Shown here in pieces: positions 18,075-27,652 of a stretch of DNA of 64,000 nt (the first letter of the stretch is position 1; the number at the start of each line of letters is the position of its first letter). This DNA comes from Symbiodinium natans. Its lineage: Eukaryota; Sar; Dinophyceae; Suessiales; Symbiodiniaceae. The stretch lies in the NCBI GenBank assembly GCA_905221605.1, contig CAJNDS010000247.1:488138-552137 (forward strand), given 5' to 3'. Made by a program: the position numbers and the translations under genes. The notes under the pieces are model-generated. The model was not told the origin of the DNA. It saw only the letters and a list, made by a program, of their open reading frames with translations, and searched no databases.

Positions 18075-18363
18075 GGTGAAGAATTGGATGAACGACTTGT
18101 TGGTCTATCAGCCGGGCAACTTCTTCTATGCTACGTCTGTCACTGCGTCAGCCACTGAAGAGAAGCGCTCTGGGTGGGTGCGGGAAAGGGTAGGGGCGGA
18201 CTTCACATGATTGCATGATGTGCATGGTCAAAATCACACTTCACTGCGGGACACGGGGCTTGGGGAGGAAAGGTTTGGGGACCTCAACGACTGCAATCCG
18301 TCACTGCGCATCATGGGCACTTGCTGGCGGTCTTTGATATTGATTTTGCTGTGGTACTTCGAG

Positions 18364-20109
18364 TCATCTATGCACAAACGTCAGCATGTCTGGGTCGTGG
18401 GCTTGGTAGAGGGCGCGAAGTTCTCGGAGTTGTTGTAGACGAACCGGCTCGGGGTACGCTATCCTTGAGATCATGTGGCGTCTCGTTCGGTATGCACTGG
18501 CACGGTGGACCATAGGTGTGGATCCCCGTGGCGAAAGGAGCTGGTGTGTCTGTGAGGGGAGAATGAGGCGAACTTCTTTGCGGTGTAGGTTGATGTTGCA
18601 TCCGAGGTAGTTGGCTTCTTCTTGTTCTTCCAACAATATGGGCGGGCCGTAGAACTCTGTTTGGAGAAACTCGCTCCAAGGGCTCGTGTAAGCCCAACTT
18701 TGTGGCAGGATGCAAATGCGGTCGTCAACATATCTCTTGGCGAAGCGGTCGAGAATTGCGCATGATGCCAAGGCTATGCGATATGTCTCATGCCATTGAT
18801 GTTCTTCGACACAACAGACCATGTGGCACAACACCGGTGACATTGGGTGTCCCATTGGGCTACCTCTGGTCTGCTTGTATACTTGTTGTTGGGAGGTGAA
18901 GTAGCTGCACTTCAGGACGTACTGAGTGATCTCCCAGATGTCGTGCATGTAGATGGTGCGTCGACCATGGTTGATCTGCTTGTACTTCCCATTGAACGTT
19001 CTGGCCGTCCTAAGCGTCTTTTTGGGGTCGTAGGTGATGGAGACGTCCTGCCATGTGTCAAAGCCGTGCTGGGAGTTGGCGAAGTACTTGTGCATGGTGA
19101 TCATGAGGGCTTGGAGGATACGTTCCTGTGGGACACTGGTGAAGAAGCCCGCGAGGTCCGCGATCTGCATGTGCATGTCCGCGTTGTTGTAGTTCATGAA
19201 GGTGTGAAGTTCCTTGAAGATCTTGTAGGAGTTGTCCTGTTGTAGTGCTTGGGGGAAAGAGATGTACATGATGTTGGTGATGATCTTGGCGACCGTGGAG
19301 AAGAGCTTCTTGGCGAAGTGCTGGGCAAACGAGACAATGGGCCGCGACTTGATGAAGCCCTTCTTGCGCTTGGGGAAGATGTAGGACACCGGGACTTTGT
19401 CCTTGCGGTTTGGGTTGATGCCCCAGGCGTATCTTGTCTTGATGTTTTGGGGGAGTTGGTGCCACGCGTTGTGCGCCGCTGTGGTCGGGGTGATGTTGAT
19501 CTTGGTGAAGACTTCAGGGTCGCCGTACATCTTGTCCATGAGCTGTTGGAAGTGGAGGGGGCAGTACGCTAGCATCTTGTGGGGATGGTGGTCCTCGCAC
19601 GCGATGATGTAGTCGCCGTACTGGGTTTTGAGGCTTTTGACCATGTGATGGTTCACGTGTTCCTCCTTCACGTTGTGGCTAAGCTGTGCCGCCGGGGCAA
19701 GGGCGAGCTGCACGGCCTCCTTGGATGGGATGGAGAGTCCATTGCGTCTGCACCATTTTCGAACATCTTCCGTCGTCTGCGAAATCCAAGTATCTGGTTC
19801 CGGGAAGGTACCCGTCTTGGACGAGTAGGTGACGATGTGGTGTAGAGGGTCTTCTGGTGATGCGTGTGCGGTCTGAAGGTCGATGACTTGATGTTCACTG
19901 AGTTCCTGTGTAGGGTTGGGGCAAGTGCATCTTCTCGTAAGTTTTGGTCCAAAACACATTCGCTGCCAGTTGTGGCACTGGGCCTCGATGCTGGATCCTG
20001 GTTTGGCTACCACCGTGGTCTTCGGAACATGTAGTGGGCATAGTTCGTGGTAGTGGCTGGCGATGATGGCGCGTAGAACTTCTCGGAGATGGCGTTGGCA
20101 TTCTTCCAT
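18364..20109 (-). CDS. Penelope-like reverse transcriptase
   Basis: 581 residues from the ATG at 20109 (four residues inside a longer open frame). Motif A is IADLAGFFTSVPQERI with Asp318, similar to the Asp-Leu/Ser...Phe/Tyr-Thr-x-Ile/Val-Pro of Penelope-like RTs. Motif B is QTRGSPMGHPMSPVL. Motif C is RYVDDR with YVDD at 460-463, and motif D is EANYLGCNINLHRK. This set matches Penelope-like rather than LINE or LTR enzymes. The N-terminal 200 residues are less clear. It overlaps the upstream GIY-YIG frame by about 100 bases in a different frame, so a fused product by frameshift is possible. Confidence 0.85.
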   Translation of the reverse strand: MEECQRHLREVLRAIIASHYHELCPLHVPKTTVVAKPGSSIEAQCHNWQRMCFGPKLTRRCTCPNPTQELSEHQVIDLQTAHASPEDPLHHIVTYSSKTGTFPEPDTWISQTTEDVRKWCRRNGLSIPSKEAVQLALAPAAQLSHNVKEEHVNHHMVKSLKTQYGDYIIACEDHHPHKMLAYCPLHFQQLMDKMYGDPEVFTKINITPTTAAHNAWHQLPQNIKTRYAWGINPNRKDKVPVSYIFPKRKKGFIKSRPIVSFAQHFAKKLFSTVAKIITNIMYISFPQALQQDNSYKIFKELHTFMNYNNADMHMQIADLAGFFTSVPQERILQALMITMHKYFANSQHGFDTWQDVSITYDPKKTLRTARTFNGKYKQINHGRRTIYMHDIWEITQYVLKCSYFTSQQQVYKQTRGSPMGHPMSPVLCHMVCCVEEHQWHETYRIALASCAILDRFAKRYVDDRICILPQSWAYTSPWSEFLQTEFYGPPILLEEQEEANYLGCNINLHRKEVRLILPSQTHQLLSPRGSTPMVHRASAYRTRRHMISRIAYPEPVRLQQLRELRALYQAHDPDMLTFVHR

Positions 20110-20993
20110 GGGTGGCAGCAAACTGGGGTCTCCATATGTCTCTTGTCGAGTGCCTTGACCAATGCTGCCTTGCAGAACTCTTTGTATGGGGATTCAAGAA
20201 TGTTGGTCATTCGTAGTAGTGTGTATATGTTCTCGGCCGGGAAGTTGCTGCTCATCAACGTTCTGGTGGTTTTCCATCGCAGAGCCGTGGTGGAGCACAG
20301 GGCGGTTAGGAGGCCCCACATGCGTGTTTTGGTGTCTATCTGTACCTTGACGGCTCGCCAAGGTCTAGTTTTTCTGCCTAGGTGTCGATGTAGTCGGGCA
20401 CGTAGTTTGGTTGCCAGCACGTTGACGTCGCAAATGATCTTGGGTTGGAAGGTGTGGCCTGTGTCTTCTTTGAAGTGCTTGTAGATGAAGGGGGCGTTGA
20501 GGGAGGGTTGGAGGTCCGCGATGTCTGCCTGCTCAATCATGTGCAACTCTGCCACATCGTCAACGCTGCGGACTTTGATCGGAACGAACTCCCAATATGT
20601 GTTGGTGGTGTGCCAGTAGTGTATGGCTGGTTCTGCGTTGACCAGTTTTTGAGCGGCGAGTGCATTGTGTTTTCTGCGTCGGTTGTCTTCTCTGACTGTG
20701 ACCTTCGTGGAGGTGCTGCCAATATAGAGGTGCTCAAACATGCGTCCGTGGTCGACTCTCCAGTACACTGCGTTCGGCTGATTGAAAAATTCGAATGTGT
20801 AGAGCTGCGGGGTGATACGGTGAAACTGTTTGAGGCGTACCAGTCTGCGTCGATCAACTTGGCGTCGAGGAAAATGGCAAAGAACGGTGAGCCAAAACTT
20901 GCCGTAGAGCCAAGTGGAGTATCTGTGTAAGAAAGGTATGCGGTGAAATGTGTATTGGACCACGCTCTTCGCGATGTCCATGCACTTCACCAT
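20007..20993 (-). CDS. GIY-YIG endonuclease protein
   Basis: 328 residues from an ATG. Residues about 70-175 show the GIY-YIG layout: VYWRVDHG, then LYIGST with Tyr90, an Arg-rich helix (VREDNRRRKH), a later acidic Glu helix (AELHMIEQAD), and a terminal LQPSLNAP that matches the Leu-Asn ending of Penelope GIY-YIG domains. The strict first Gly of GIY is replaced by Ala (AVY). This nuclease would nick target DNA to prime reverse transcription. Its position before the RT is the permuted order known from Chlamys/Naiad-type Penelope-like elements; the classical order has it after. Confidence 0.75.
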   Translation of the reverse strand: MVKCMDIAKSVVQYTFHRIPFLHRYSTWLYGKFWLTVLCHFPRRQVDRRRLVRLKQFHRITPQLYTFEFFNQPNAVYWRVDHGRMFEHLYIGSTSTKVTVREDNRRRKHNALAAQKLVNAEPAIHYWHTTNTYWEFVPIKVRSVDDVAELHMIEQADIADLQPSLNAPFIYKHFKEDTGHTFQPKIICDVNVLATKLRARLHRHLGRKTRPWRAVKVQIDTKTRMWGLLTALCSTTALRWKTTRTLMSSNFPAENIYTLLRMTNILESPYKEFCKAALVKALDKRHMETPVCCHPWKNANAISEKFYAPSSPATTTNYAHYMFRRPRW

Positions 20994-21053
20994 GGAAGAG
21001 TGTGTGCGGTTGAGACGTCTAGAGGGTTGCTGCGTTGTGAGTAGGGTACCTAG

Positions 21054-22766
21054 TCAATGTAGGTATGAAGCGAGGCCTGCCACCACGATAGCGACTGCTG
21101 CCGTCCCTGCTGTGTTGGTGAGCTTGGGAAGAGACCAGGCCTTCACCATGTCCTGGTATGCCTGATCTTTTGGATGCGCCTCTGCATACACCGTGAGTCT
21201 CTTGGCAATTTCTTTCTGGGCCTGTAATTTAGGTCCAGACATCTTGAGGGTGGAGATCCAGGTGGTTGCTGACGGGGCCGCGTATCTTGATAGTGAGCTG
21301 GTGAGTTCATGTACTTGTCGGATCTTGTCCATTTTGGCCTTGTCACCTGGTTCTCGCTTCGGAGCTATGCCGCTGAGATACTGGATGAGTTCTTCGTCGT
21401 CGAATGCATTGACGATGTCGAGGAGGACTTTATTTTGTCTGCCGCCTGGTGATTCGAACGGGCGGCTGGATGCTGGTTCACCTGTGACCGGAGATCTTGG
21501 GCTGGGGTGGTTGGAGGGTGTGGTGATGCCTCCAATGAAGTTGGGGTCCATCTCGTCTTCCACGGTAGGTGGGTGGGGGTGAAGTGGGGGAGGGGGTTGA
21601 GGTGCTTGTTCGGCTGCTTCGGATGCTATCGGTTGCGATACTTGGGCGTCGTCGGCGTCGATAACCTGCACAAAGTCGTGGGTGTTGTCCTGAGCGCACG
21701 GATCTCGGTGTGGATGTGGTTGTTTACCGGATGATGGTGAAGTCTTGCTGGTGCCTGTTTCGAAGAAGTTGGGCATCTGGGTTTGGGTAGGTGGGATGAT
21801 GCCCTGCGGGAAGGGTGTCTTGCGGCTCTGACTTGCCAGCTGTGCGCGCAATCCTGCTATCTCCGCTTCTTTCTGTGCTAGTTGGGCACGTACTTGGGGT
21901 TGTACAGCGGGGGGATTGTTGTAGCGCATGAGGAGGTCTCCAATGTTGGCGACGAGCATCTCCATGGCTTCCTTCCGTTGGGCTTCAGAGGGCAGCATTT
22001 CAGTACCGTTCTTCCACTTCCAATAGTTGACTGCGATGGTCTCGATGCGAATGTTGCGGTTGCGGATGAAGGTGGAGAGTTTCATGTGAAACACGGCATC
22101 GGGTAGTGACTTGTGGCCTTGGAACTGAGTCCATCGTCCGTTGGCGAGCTGTCGCAACATATAATTGTGCTTGCCCTCGAAGGCCACTTGCCAGAGTTTT
22201 ATGTCGAACGGATCCATACCTGCCGTGCCATTTTTCTTGGCCGATGACGTGGCAGGTACGATTCTGGGCATCTGGACTCCTCCATACTGGTTTTTGTCGT
22301 AGAGCAGCTCGGTGGAATCCCAGTGGTCTGGGAGGTCATTGTTGGGCTGGTGGAAGATGTCCTGGAGCACTTCCTTGGCGCGTTCTTTGGGGTTAAGGCG
22401 GGCTGGGGTAGGGGCCGAAGATTGAGTGGATTGGATGGGAGAGTTCCCGTATATCGGGAGTCGCTGATCATGACGGTGGCGATCTCGTCGTGGGTTGTAC
22501 ACCGAATCTTGTCCGTGGTGAGGAAGCTTGTGGGACGTTGTGAATGTGGATCTGGGGGTCAAAGTCGGTCCCGAGCTGGGACGTGGGTCGGAGTGGAACG
22601 TGCGCGTGGATCTCGGTGATGCCGACCTAGTGCGATGCCTCCTAGATGGTCTTGGCGTGCTGAACCTTCTGGGTGATCTGGATCGTCTGGAACGGTTGCC
22701 TCGCCTGTGTGCGTCTGCATGCCATTGAGCATGTCGTTGATCATGGCGATCACGTCTGTCTGCCAT
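21054..22766 (-). CDS. RS-rich protein with coiled coil and C-terminal hydrophobic tail
   Basis: 570 residues from an ATG, ending only 60 bases before the GIY-YIG frame starts. Residues 1-65 are dense in Arg, Ser and His (RS-domain-like). A short coiled coil occurs at about 295-325 (LAQKEAEIAGLRAQLAS). The middle is proline-rich. The last 20 residues (AGTAAVAIVVAGLASYLH) form a hydrophobic segment that could be a tail anchor. No family is recognised. RS-rich starts often bind RNA. The combination with a tail anchor is unusual for a retroelement protein. Confidence 0.5.
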   Translation of the reverse strand: MADRRDRHDQRHAQWHADAHRRGNRSRRSRSPRRFSTPRPSRRHRTRSASPRSTRTFHSDPRPSSGPTLTPRSTFTTSHKLPHHGQDSVYNPRRDRHRHDQRLPIYGNSPIQSTQSSAPTPARLNPKERAKEVLQDIFHQPNNDLPDHWDSTELLYDKNQYGGVQMPRIVPATSSAKKNGTAGMDPFDIKLWQVAFEGKHNYMLRQLANGRWTQFQGHKSLPDAVFHMKLSTFIRNRNIRIETIAVNYWKWKNGTEMLPSEAQRKEAMEMLVANIGDLLMRYNNPPAVQPQVRAQLAQKEAEIAGLRAQLASQSRKTPFPQGIIPPTQTQMPNFFETGTSKTSPSSGKQPHPHRDPCAQDNTHDFVQVIDADDAQVSQPIASEAAEQAPQPPPPLHPHPPTVEDEMDPNFIGGITTPSNHPSPRSPVTGEPASSRPFESPGGRQNKVLLDIVNAFDDEELIQYLSGIAPKREPGDKAKMDKIRQVHELTSSLSRYAAPSATTWISTLKMSGPKLQAQKEIAKRLTVYAEAHPKDQAYQDMVKAWSLPKLTNTAGTAAVAIVVAGLASYLH

Positions 22767-23051
22767 GGCGTGGGGGTATGGGGATGCTGATATGTTCAGC
22801 TGTTAGTGAAGAAGCCTACGTGAGGCACGCAACGGCTGTGTCAGGCACATGAAACACTACACTTGCAGAGGCAGCGTGTTCCGAAAATTGCATGCAGGAT
22901 GTGAGGTGCATATGGCTGCAACTTCTCTCAACGGGTGCATGTGGCTGAGCTCGTTCCATCGTGAAACTATGTTTGCTGGGACCTCATCACTTCAGATACT
23001 TCCATTGATGTTGGCCTGCTTCTTGGTCAACGGTGGTGCGTCGTTGAAGTT

Positions 23052-25403
23052 CTAGTAGAGCTTGTCGTTGGTTGATGAAGTCCGTCCATTCCTCCTGGGT
23101 TGGCGTGGCCTGCGCTTGATTCTGCCTGATGTCTGGATCCTCCTGGAAGGCTGTAGGTGTTCCCGATACCGCCAACCACGTGGTTTGATGTACATGTAGA
23201 GCTTGGTGACGTTGGATTTGGCCTGATATCTTCGGGTGGGTCCAAAAGACCGAGTGCGTCCTGGGGTGTCCGATGCAAGGGGTAGGGACAGCCATCTAAA
23301 CGGGGAACTGGATGCCGTAGTGGATTGGAACCAGGCCCAGTCCAACTGTGTCTCCATCACGCTGCTGGCCGGGATTGCTAACATTGGCGTTTGTCCTCCT
23401 GGACTCAGTCGGTGAAGTTTGCCAATCAAATCAGGACGGCTTGTCCGCTTGGCGTCGAAACCGTCGATGGTGTGGCAAGGGTCCGCAAAGGTGAAGATGA
23501 GTGGGTCCCAAAGTCGATGTAGTACATGTGCTGCTTGGGTGGAGACTTGAACTGCGTGGATCTGTTGTGAAGTGAGGGGTAAGGCGAATCTCGGTGTCCA
23601 TACCATGGTGGGCAGTGTGTCGCTGTGGAGGTGGTCGATGGTGAGTTTGGTGCGGATGTCGGGAGTGGAGGGTGGCGTCCATCTGGTCGTGTGGGTGAGC
23701 TTCTGAAGCGTATCGGTCCATATGTTGGTTGACCAGTGGTCCGGAATCTGGAACGTGTTGATTCCCTGAAGGCATTCTGTGTGGGAATCGATGCTGGGCC
23801 ATGTTCTGTGGAGCTGTAGGTCATGGTGAGCCTTGCGGAAGACTATGTTGCTGACCGCCTGCATGGTCATGATGCCCGAGATGGTGTTGTACTTCGCAAG
23901 CATCGGCTGGTGGAAGGGTGGCGTAGTACTATGGAGCACCACGCAGAGGTCTTGTATGGGCGGAAGCAGGGGTACCAATCCTGCCGTGCTGGGTAGGACG
24001 TGTGCTGACCAGACTCTGTGGAAATGAGTGCAGGTCTGCTCCAGTCTGCCCATAGTTCTGGGATCTGCGAAGTTGTGTGTGAACATCCAGAGTTCCGGGT
24101 TCACACTTCGGAATTTGATGTAGCCCCAGTGCCAGAGCTGATAGATGTTGGGCATTGTGGCCAAATCTGGGCAAGTGCCTTTGCGTACGAGCATCCTAAA
24201 TTGTATGGCTGTGAACTGTAGGATGTGAACTGCAGCGGTTCCTGATAGAATTTCGTGTAGGAGGGCACGTAGTCGTAGGTGTAGGGGCTTGGGTTGGGGA
24301 ATGTCGACGGAGTCGGCGTAGCGTGCCATCTGGACGTGGGTGGATGCGTCGTCCTTGTACTGGTCCCAGGTCATGAGGATGCTGTTTTGAAGTTCTTGTT
24401 GGAGTGAGGGGAACTTGTGCACCAGCTGCTTCGGGAGGAAGGTCATGCGGTTGGGGAAGAATCGAATGACGGGTGTGCCGTCCTCTTGGAGTTCCCAATG
24501 GTGTGGTTCAACCGGAGGCAGCATGTGAACAAGTTCCGGTCGAATCGGTCGTCTCCACCACTGCGGCTGCACTTTCTCTATCTGATCCACTGGTAGAACT
24601 GGGCGTAGCCGGCCTTGGTCGTGATGTTGTGTGACGGATTGCGCGTTCACAGCTGGTTCAAGGCTGTCGAGCAGTTGTTGCAAGCTGCTGACGTGCATGC
24701 CCATCGTGTGGACACCAGGATTTCGAAGTGGCGACCTGGATCTGTCTTCTCTGTGATGCCGTTCTTCGGGAGGAGGTACTGTGCGGTCGGGAGGTACGGG
24801 GATGTGTGGGAAGGCTCCAGTGTGCCAGGTTTGTAGGTCTCTGACAGGTTGGTCCGTGCCCGCATAATCCATGGACATGCCAGTGGCGTGGTCCTGGGGT
24901 GGTGTTCGTCGATTCGGATACCATCTCTGGAATTGGTTCGCATGGTCTTGTGAGGAGGTTGGAGGGGGAAGGGTATGGGGCATGGTACCGTGGTTTTCCG
25001 CGGAGGCAAGAACTCGACCGGGTTTGATTTCCATGTCTTGTAGTCGTCCTTGGCCGATTATCTCGGGGTAGTCGGTCTGCACCGCTCGCAATCTGGATTG
25101 GTGCAGTATCTTGGCCTTCATGGTTTGCTGTCGAAATCTGTTGACGGTGTTGCTGATGCCCTCGTCAGTGGTGCTGAGCATCTCCATGTACTTGGATGGG
25201 TGCAAGTTGGTCGTCCATGGTCTGGCTGGCATCGACGACGTGTCCGTGGTAATGGGGGTGTCATCCTCCTCCACGATGCTCACCAAGAGTGCTTGCCATC
25301 TTTGTAGTATTTGGGGTCCTAGTACTTGCACAACCTGATGATCGGCGACTTGTCCGCTTAGCCAGCGGTGAAGGGCGTGCTCCATGTCTTCTGCCGGATC
25401 CAT
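23052..25403 (-). CDS. Large unknown protein of the giant element
   Basis: 783 residues from an ATG, the longest frame of the block. It is rich in His, Gln, Trp and Pro, with a disordered Pro/His segment at about 130-220 and more ordered, Trp/Phe/Leu-rich sequence from about 280 to 700. The C-terminal 70 residues are Arg/Lys-rich. No catalytic motif, transmembrane span or known repeat was identified. It lies between the RS-rich frame and the candidate ADP-ribosyltransferase-like frame, with gaps of 285 and 485 bases that hold nothing obvious. Confidence 0.5.
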   Translation of the reverse strand: MDPAEDMEHALHRWLSGQVADHQVVQVLGPQILQRWQALLVSIVEEDDTPITTDTSSMPARPWTTNLHPSKYMEMLSTTDEGISNTVNRFRQQTMKAKILHQSRLRAVQTDYPEIIGQGRLQDMEIKPGRVLASAENHGTMPHTLPPPTSSQDHANQFQRWYPNRRTPPQDHATGMSMDYAGTDQPVRDLQTWHTGAFPHIPVPPDRTVPPPEERHHREDRSRSPLRNPGVHTMGMHVSSLQQLLDSLEPAVNAQSVTQHHDQGRLRPVLPVDQIEKVQPQWWRRPIRPELVHMLPPVEPHHWELQEDGTPVIRFFPNRMTFLPKQLVHKFPSLQQELQNSILMTWDQYKDDASTHVQMARYADSVDIPQPKPLHLRLRALLHEILSGTAAVHILQFTAIQFRMLVRKGTCPDLATMPNIYQLWHWGYIKFRSVNPELWMFTHNFADPRTMGRLEQTCTHFHRVWSAHVLPSTAGLVPLLPPIQDLCVVLHSTTPPFHQPMLAKYNTISGIMTMQAVSNIVFRKAHHDLQLHRTWPSIDSHTECLQGINTFQIPDHWSTNIWTDTLQKLTHTTRWTPPSTPDIRTKLTIDHLHSDTLPTMVWTPRFALPLTSQQIHAVQVSTQAAHVLHRLWDPLIFTFADPCHTIDGFDAKRTSRPDLIGKLHRLSPGGQTPMLAIPASSVMETQLDWAWFQSTTASSSPFRWLSLPLASDTPGRTRSFGPTRRYQAKSNVTKLYMYIKPRGWRYREHLQPSRRIQTSGRIKRRPRQPRRNGRTSSTNDKLY

Positions 25404-25888
25404 GATGAAAGTGAGCGTCTAATGATCCGTTATGGTCAAGAGCAAAACTGCATGCGAAATGCAATCCGCACTAACGACACCTAAAGGCGGCCAGAGCATG
25501 TCTCTCAAGGTCAAGGTCTAACGCATCACAGCAGTGCACGAATTCACTTGACGCGTGATTTCATGTGCCGAAGAGAAAAGACAGGCTGATTCATCCGTAA
25601 CGCAGTACTACATGCATCCGATTGCAATCCGTGACTGGCGCACACACTGGGCTGAATGCATAGAGCTCGGTGTGGATATTTCAAACAGTTCGGAACAGCA
25701 GAGTGATGTGTGGTGGGGTGGGGGTGCACTCCCTCCAATCTACGACCTGCTCCGCTTGATGCCTTCCATTTTGACATGCTGTGATTAACGCGCTGGTGCC
25801 GCACGAGTGAGGGTTCGTGAAGGTGAAAAAGAAATCGTCACTTTGCTCTTCACGATGAGGAAGAAGGATTCGCCAGCTCAGGTAGTTG

Positions 25889-27652
25889 TCAACGTCGTTG
25901 TCCGCGGTCATTGTCTCGGGATCTGTTGGGAACTGGAGGTGGTGTGGTGGGTGAGGGTCTAGGGTGAAAGACGTTGATGGTGATCCCGGTGATCTCAGCG
26001 TACTGTGCATCAATGACGCTCTTCTCGGTGTGGGAGAAGACGGTGGTGAAGTTGCGACTGGCCCGGCTGGTGTCGTTGAAGTGTGCCTCGATGAGCGCCT
26101 TCTGAGTCGTCCATCCTCCTCCCTTCTGCCGCATGTGGCTATGCTGGGAGGTGGACGATGTGACGCGTCCAAATATGGTGAAACCTGTGGCTATTTCTCG
26201 TTCGGCAGGGCCTGCTCTGGCTTTTGGAAGGCGGAGGGCTTTGCGGAGGTTGGTGTGGCAAAATCCGAGTTGGAGGTTGTCGGGTGCGTTGTCTTGGTGG
26301 AATCCGTTGAACCCACGGTGGGGTAGGTATGCTTTGTTGTAGGGGAGGTTGTCGTCATCCCAATTGGTGGGCTCCCAATTCGTGGGTCTGACGAAGCCCT
26401 CGCGCAGGATGTGCCATAGGCCTGCTTCATCGGTAGCGTGTGACCAATATGCCTTGTAGGCGCCCTTGTGCGTGGGAGGTGATGGACTGTTGGCATCGTG
26501 TGCGTGAGGTGGAGGCTTGGTGGTGCGTAGTGGTATGACGAGGACCTGTACCAGTGGGTAGTCAGTGGTGTCCTGTTTGTTGCTGTAGGGGTCGACGTGG
26601 ATGAGCTCCGGGTGGATCACCGTGTCCGTGCTGGGGTGAGTTCTGAACTGGCCGAGGAAGGGCGTGATCTTGTAGTGAGAGCAAGCGAAGGATCTTGCCA
26701 CTTGGCGGATGGCCATCTGTGCTGGGTTAGAGAGCCAAAGGGGCTGTCCTTGGGTGAGGTTGGCGATGTCGTGCATGATGTCGTTCATGTACCGGACGCC
26801 TGTGCTGGAAGGGTCCATGGGCGGCGGTGGGTCTTGTTGGTGGTACATCTCGGACACACACGCGAGCCTGTAGGGGTCCGCCAAGGCGTCTTGGTAGAGC
26901 ATCTTCATGCGTCGACGTTCTTCAGGTTTGAAGCCTGATTCGGTTTCTGGTCCTGCATTGTGTGAAGTGGCTTCTGAGGGTGCTTGGGGTGGTCGGGATG
27001 AGGAAGCAGGTGTGTCTCTGTGGGTCGCCGTGTGTGAAGCAGATCGATGGAGCGCGGGAGTGAGAACGACGGTCGTGCCTCTGCGCCTGGTGCTGCTTGG
27101 GGAGGGGCTGCGTTGGGATGGTGTTGGTTGGGATGTCCGGTGATGATGAACTGGAGAAGAGCGCCTTCTCGATGTTCGCGATTCGGCTTCTTCCGAGTGT
27201 CGACGTGTGGATCTGGATCTTCTTGGACTGCGTGGCCGTCTGGTTTTGCCTGTCTGGTGGGGGTCGTTGGGTGCGGGGCTGTGGGGTGAATGGGAGATGT
27301 GCGTGTGTCGCGTAGATCTGGTGCTCCTGGGGTGGGCTGGGCTGGGCTCATAGGTGGTACGGCTGCGACTTCGGGTGTGGTGTGTGGTAAAGGACTCTGC
27401 TCTGTGTTGGTCGCCAGGATGTTGTAGTTGCGTTGGGGCGACTCTGGTATGGGACTGGAGTAGCGGTGCCACGACTTTCTCAATCATGCCTGTGATGCAC
27501 GTGAACATCTCCGTCATCTGGGATGGTGTCGTCATCGACGTGGTTTGAGAGGGTGGTTCTGGGGCTTGACGAGGTTGTTGATGTTCTCCGTGATGAACAG
27601 GTTGGCCTCTTTGATGGTCATCTTGTTGTGTGTCCGAAATCTGGGCGGGCAT
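25889..27652 (-). CDS. RS-rich protein with possible ADP-ribosyltransferase-like C-terminal domain
   Basis: About 587 residues from the first ATG at 27652; the open frame extends to 27691 without an ATG. Residues 100-230 are Arg/Ser/His-rich and disordered. The last 200 residues are ordered. They contain YWSHATDEAGLWHILREGF, which resembles the His-containing first strand and Gly-x-x-x-Ile-Leu-x-x-Gly helix of the PARP/Tpt1 ADP-ribosyltransferase fold. This is a weak pattern match with no confirmed Tyr and Glu. It overlaps the proline-rich frame by about 120 bases in another frame. Confidence 0.45.
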   Translation of the reverse strand: MPAQISDTQQDDHQRGQPVHHGEHQQPRQAPEPPSQTTSMTTPSQMTEMFTCITGMIEKVVAPLLQSHTRVAPTQLQHPGDQHRAESFTTHHTRSRSRTTYEPSPAHPRSTRSTRHTHISHSPHSPAPNDPHQTGKTRRPRSPRRSRSTRRHSEEAESRTSRRRSSPVHHHRTSQPTPSQRSPSPSSTRRRGTTVVLTPALHRSASHTATHRDTPASSSRPPQAPSEATSHNAGPETESGFKPEERRRMKMLYQDALADPYRLACVSEMYHQQDPPPPMDPSSTGVRYMNDIMHDIANLTQGQPLWLSNPAQMAIRQVARSFACSHYKITPFLGQFRTHPSTDTVIHPELIHVDPYSNKQDTTDYPLVQVLVIPLRTTKPPPHAHDANSPSPPTHKGAYKAYWSHATDEAGLWHILREGFVRPTNWEPTNWDDDNLPYNKAYLPHRGFNGFHQDNAPDNLQLGFCHTNLRKALRLPKARAGPAEREIATGFTIFGRVTSSTSQHSHMRQKGGGWTTQKALIEAHFNDTSRASRNFTTVFSHTEKSVIDAQYAEITGITINVFHPRPSPTTPPPVPNRSRDNDRGQRR

